From the NCBI GenBank assembly GCA_009885665.1, contig VFKI01000092.1:1-8480 (forward strand): a stretch of 8,480 nt of DNA. Reading direction: 5' to 3'. The stretch comes from Gammaproteobacteria bacterium. GTDB taxonomy: Bacteria; Pseudomonadota; Gammaproteobacteria; DSM-16500. Below are positions 5,807 through 8,480 of this stretch, one piece after another; position 1 is the first letter of the stretch; each line of letters starts with the position of its first letter. The notes below the pieces were generated by a model. It saw only the letters and a program-made list of their open reading frames with translations. It ran no database searches and was not told the DNA's origin. Both the position numbers and the translations under genes were made by a program.

Positions 5807-8239
5807 GTGACAAACACAACCAGTTATGATTCTTCCAGTATTAAGGTATTAAAAGGCTTAGATGCGGTGCGCAAGCGTCCTGGCATGTATATCGGCGATA
5901 CCGATGATGGTACCGGCCTGCATCATATGGTGTTTGAACTGGTAGATAATGCCATTGATGAAGCGTTGGCAGGATTTTGTAATAAAATCAACGTCACAAT
6001 TCATGCTGATGAGTCCGTAACGGTCAAAGATAATGGTCGCGGCATTCCTGTAGATATTCATTCGGAAGAGGGTCGCTCAGCCGCTGAAGTGATTATGACT
6101 GTACTGCATTCTGGCGGTAAGTTTGATAGCGATTCATATAAAATCTCAGGTGGTTTACACGGCGTTGGGGTGTCTGTCGTGAATGCGCTTTCTGAAAAAC
6201 TGCAATTAAACATAAGGTTAGACGGAAAGCTGCACACCCAAACCTATCGTCATGGCGAGCCAGATGCACCCTTGGCCGTTGCCGGTGAGACAACTGAACG
6301 CGGCACGGAAGTGACTTTTTGGGCGAGCTCAGCAACTTTTACCAATATTATTTATTCATATGATATTTTAGCGCGCCGCTTGCGTGAATTATCTTTCTTG
6401 AATTCGGGCATTCAGATTTATTTAACAGATGAGCGTACCGGTAAAAAAGATATATTTGAATACAAGGGCGGTATTCGCGCTTTTGTCGAAGATCTCAATC
6501 ATAATAAAACACCTGTTCACAGCAAAGTATTTTATTTTTTGACAGAAAAAGACCGTATGACAGTCGAAGTTGCGCTGCAATGGAATGATACTTTTAATGA
6601 GAAAATATTTTGTTTTACCAATAATATTCCACAAAAAGATGGTGGTACACATTTGGCGGGTTTTCGCGGTGCATTGACGCGCGTCATGAACAGCTATATT
6701 GAAAAAGAAGGGTTTTTAAAGCGCGACAAAGTGTCTACGACAGGCGATGATTTTCGTGAAGGTTTAACGGCTGTCTTGTCCGTTAAAATGCCTGATCCAA
6801 AATTTTCTTCACAAACCAAAGAAAAATTGGTTTCATCTGAAATTAAAGCCGTAGTGGAATCGGCAATGGCTGAAAAGTTGCAGGATTTTTTGCTGGAATT
6901 TCCACAAGATGCCAAAGCGATTGTTTCTAAAGTGATCGATGCGGCGCGTGCGCGTGAAGCGGCGCGGAGGGCGCGTGAAATGACGCGCCGTAAAGGTGCG
7001 TTAGATATGGCGGGCTTGCCCGGAAAATTGGCCGACTGTCAGGAAGAAGATCCGACTAAGTCAGAAGTGTTTATTGTGGAAGGGGAATCCGCTGGTGGCT
7101 CGGCTAAACAAGCGCGGGATAGACGTACGCAAGCGGTCTTACCGTTGAAAGGTAAAATCTTAAATGTCGAAAAAGCGCGTTTTGATAAGATGTTGTCATC
7201 GGTAGAAGTTGCCGCATTGATCACGGCATTGGGCTGTGGCATTGGTCGCGAAGACTATAATCCAGATAAGTTACGTTATCATCACATCGTTATCATGACC
7301 GATGCTGACGTCGACGGCTCACATATCCGTACGTTGCTGCTGACTTTCTTTTATCGACAAATGCCAGAATTGATTGAGCGTGGCCATATCTATATTGCTC
7401 AACCGCCTTTGTATAAATTAAAGAAAGGTAAGCAAGAAGAATATTTACGCGACGAAAAAGCGTTGGAAGCAGCATTGGTTCAGACCGCGCTGGAAGGCGC
7501 AGCACTCTATCCTGGCGCAGATGCACCGCCTATTGCCGGCGCGGCATTAGAAAAATTATTACTCGAATACTTGTCAGTCATGACGGATATGCAGCGTCTC
7601 GCACGCCGTTATCCAGCAGGCATGTTGGCAGCGTTGATCAATATTCAGCCTTTGTTAGTTCAGGATTTGGGCAATAAAGATAAAGTAAGCCATTTTTTAT
7701 CGGCGTTAATGGATTTGTTAGGTGATAACCCTGGCAAAACCGGTGAAGGTGAAGCCATCAGTTATACAGCTAAGGTCGTAGCGGATGTCGAAAATCAATT
7801 ATGGTTGCCTGAAGTGACAATTAGTGCGCATGGTGCCGATCATCGTTTTGTATTGGATGCGGCCTTTATTGCGACCAGTGAATATCTCAAAATGACGCGC
7901 TTGGGACAAAAAATCCATCATTTACTCGCTGCGGATGCTTATGTCAAACGTAATGAGCGTCAACAGTCCGTGAGCGTATTTGCTGAAGCCGTGGAATGGT
8001 TGTTGGCGGAAGCTAAAAAAGGCCAAACGATCCAGCGTTATAAAGGTTTGGGTGAAATGAACCCGGATCAATTGTGGGAAACAACAATGGATCCCGCTGT
8101 GCGACGTATGTTACAAGTGACGATAGAAGACGCTGTATCGGCGGATAAAATGTTTACGACATTGATGGGTGATCAAGTGGAGCCGCGGCGTGATTTTATC
8201 GAAACACATGCGTTGGATGTGATAAATTTGGACGTGTAA
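5807..8239 (+). CDS. gyrB: DNA gyrase subunit B
   Basis: ATPase subunit of the GyrA2GyrB2 type II topoisomerase that introduces negative supercoils. The 810 residues match the gammaproteobacterial form (804 in E. coli), including the long insert within the C-terminal half. The GHKL ATPase domain has ELVDNAIDEALAG (Glu44, Asn48), KDNGRGIP (Asp75) and SGGLHGVGVSVVNALS (114-129). The transducer region contains QTKEKLVSSE (336-345). The TOPRIM domain has EVFIVEGESAGGSAKQ (Glu425 catalytic), PLKGKILNVEKARFDK and MTDADVDGSHIRTLL (Asp499, Asp501, Asp503); the C-terminal IQRYKGLGEMNPDQLWETTMDP is near 742-763. Two residues differ from E. coli at drug-contact positions: Leu138 for R136 and Glu427 for D426. 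The GTG start is supported by GAGG at 5796-5799. It is separated from recF by 164 bp holding a palindromic element. Confidence 0.98.
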   Translation: MTNTTSYDSSSIKVLKGLDAVRKRPGMYIGDTDDGTGLHHMVFELVDNAIDEALAGFCNKINVTIHADESVTVKDNGRGIPVDIHSEEGRSAAEVIMTVLHSGGKFDSDSYKISGGLHGVGVSVVNALSEKLQLNIRLDGKLHTQTYRHGEPDAPLAVAGETTERGTEVTFWASSATFTNIIYSYDILARRLRELSFLNSGIQIYLTDERTGKKDIFEYKGGIRAFVEDLNHNKTPVHSKVFYFLTEKDRMTVEVALQWNDTFNEKIFCFTNNIPQKDGGTHLAGFRGALTRVMNSYIEKEGFLKRDKVSTTGDDFREGLTAVLSVKMPDPKFSSQTKEKLVSSEIKAVVESAMAEKLQDFLLEFPQDAKAIVSKVIDAARAREAARRAREMTRRKGALDMAGLPGKLADCQEEDPTKSEVFIVEGESAGGSAKQARDRRTQAVLPLKGKILNVEKARFDKMLSSVEVAALITALGCGIGREDYNPDKLRYHHIVIMTDADVDGSHIRTLLLTFFYRQMPELIERGHIYIAQPPLYKLKKGKQEEYLRDEKALEAALVQTALEGAALYPGADAPPIAGAALEKLLLEYLSVMTDMQRLARRYPAGMLAALINIQPLLVQDLGNKDKVSHFLSALMDLLGDNPGKTGEGEAISYTAKVVADVENQLWLPEVTISAHGADHRFVLDAAFIATSEYLKMTRLGQKIHHLLAADAYVKRNERQQSVSVFAEAVEWLLAEAKKGQTIQRYKGLGEMNPDQLWETTMDPAVRRMLQVTIEDAVSADKMFTTLMGDQVEPRRDFIETHALDVINLDV

Positions 8240-8259
8240 TCGACATTTCGCACCAAAGT
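8238..8259. repeat. Direct repeat, copy 1
   Basis: AATCGACATTTCGCACCAAAGT starts at the last two bases of the gyrB stop codon. It matches 20 of 22 positions with 8459-8480, exactly 221 bp downstream. Confidence 0.7.
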
Positions 8260-8264
8260 ATTTT

Positions 8265-8283
8265 TTGTATGTAGGGGATACAA
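8265..8283. repeat. Small inverted repeat after gyrB
   Basis: TTGTAT (8265-8270) and ATACAA (8278-8283) can pair around a seven-base loop. The T-run lies before the stem on the plus strand, not after it, so this is not a canonical terminator for gyrB. I see no other terminator in the 240 bases after the gene. Confidence 0.4.
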
Positions 8284-8296
8284 GGGATCACTGCCA

Positions 8297-8428
8297 TTAA
8301 GTTAACTCAGCCAACCCACCGTGTGCCGCGTCGGATGAAGCTGCATCCATGCGGTCGGAAAATACGTCCTTGTATTTTACGATCCGACGAACCCACGGCA
8401 GGTCGGCTTTAAGCAGCACCACGCTCAT
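8297..8428 (-). CDS. Possible 43-aa hypothetical protein encoded across a palindromic repeat (doubtful)
   Basis: The ATG at 8428 is preceded by AAAAGG, six bases away, a usable Shine-Dalgarno. The frame begins MSVVLLKADLPWVRRIV and ends GGLAELT before a TAA. I recognise no family. The middle (KYKDVFSDRMDA) is coded by the nested palindromes at 8329-8389, so the frame may simply be a chance opening in a repeat. There is no signal peptide or membrane segment. It is convergent with gyrB, about 57 bp from its end. Confidence 0.2.
   Translation of the reverse strand: MSVVLLKADLPWVRRIVKYKDVFSDRMDAASSDAAHGGLAELT
8329..8389. repeat. Nested palindromic repeat downstream of gyrB
   Basis: CGTCGGAT (8329-8336) pairs with ATCCGACG (8382-8389). 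Inside it are GCAT-CC-ATGC (8343-8352) and AAAATAC (8359-8365) with GTATTTT (8372-8378) around six bases. A second GTCGGA (8354-8359) competes for the same CCGAC partner, so two alternative folds are possible. The pattern resembles dispersed intergenic palindromes; no T-run follows on the plus strand. Confidence 0.6.
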
Positions 8429-8458
8429 CTTCAACCTTTTTGGAGCCGCCGTATGCTT

Positions 8459-8480
8459 AACCGACATTCCGCACCAAAGT
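8459..8480. repeat. Direct repeat, copy 2, running into the right edge
   Basis: AACCGACATTCCGCACCAAAGT differs from copy 1 at two positions. Because it reaches the last base of the window, the true repeat may be longer and a second full unit of about 221 bp may follow. Confidence 0.7.

Noticed and set aside
8265..8283. Hairpin as the gyrB rho-independent terminator
   Set aside because: The T-run precedes rather than follows the six-base-pair stem, and the stem is AT-rich.

Overview
The window carries the chromosomal replication-initiation cluster of a gammaproteobacterium. Reading right from the centre, the plus strand holds dnaA, dnaN, recF and gyrB in the classic order. The left fifth holds the first ~530 codons of polA (DNA polymerase I) on the minus strand, divergent from dnaA and cut by the left edge. 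The GyrB has the long C-terminal region typical of gammaproteobacteria (810 aa). The moderate GC content, the DnaA and PolA sequences and the palindromic repeats in the intergenic DNA are compatible with Legionellales (Coxiella/Legionella relatives). That placement is an inference from recalled family sequences, not a search result.

Layout: 1-1599 polA (partial, minus); 1600-1974 a divergent spacer with a candidate extended -10 promoter, a hairpin in the dnaA leader and two doubtful short ORFs; 1975-3360 dnaA (GTG start); 3374-4489 dnaN; 4491-5642 recF, one base after dnaN; 5643-5806 a spacer mostly occupied by a long inverted-repeat element that also supplies the last 11 codons of recF; 5807-8239 gyrB (GTG start); 8240-8480 non-coding or repeat-derived DNA with nested palindromes and a 22-bp direct repeat 221 bp apart.

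Together the genes cover origin melting and helicase loading (DnaA), polymerase processivity (DnaN), gap repair and fork restart (RecF), supercoil maintenance (GyrB), and Okazaki-primer removal and repair synthesis (PolA). The rpmH-rnpA pair that often lies upstream of dnaA in gammaproteobacteria is not here. I see no consensus DnaA boxes in the spacers, so oriC itself is not evident.

Most notable points: (1) a perfect parS-type palindrome embedded in the recF coding sequence, implying ParABS segregation loading next to the dnaA cluster; (2) the palindromic element fused to the 3' end of recF, which extends the protein; (3) GyrB Leu138 at the position of the aminocoumarin-contact arginine (E. 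coli R136), and Glu427 at E. coli D426; (4) the repeat-rich segment after gyrB with a 43-codon minus-strand ORF lying across it. I found no clear evidence of an undescribed multi-gene system; this is a core housekeeping region with unusual repeat and site content.
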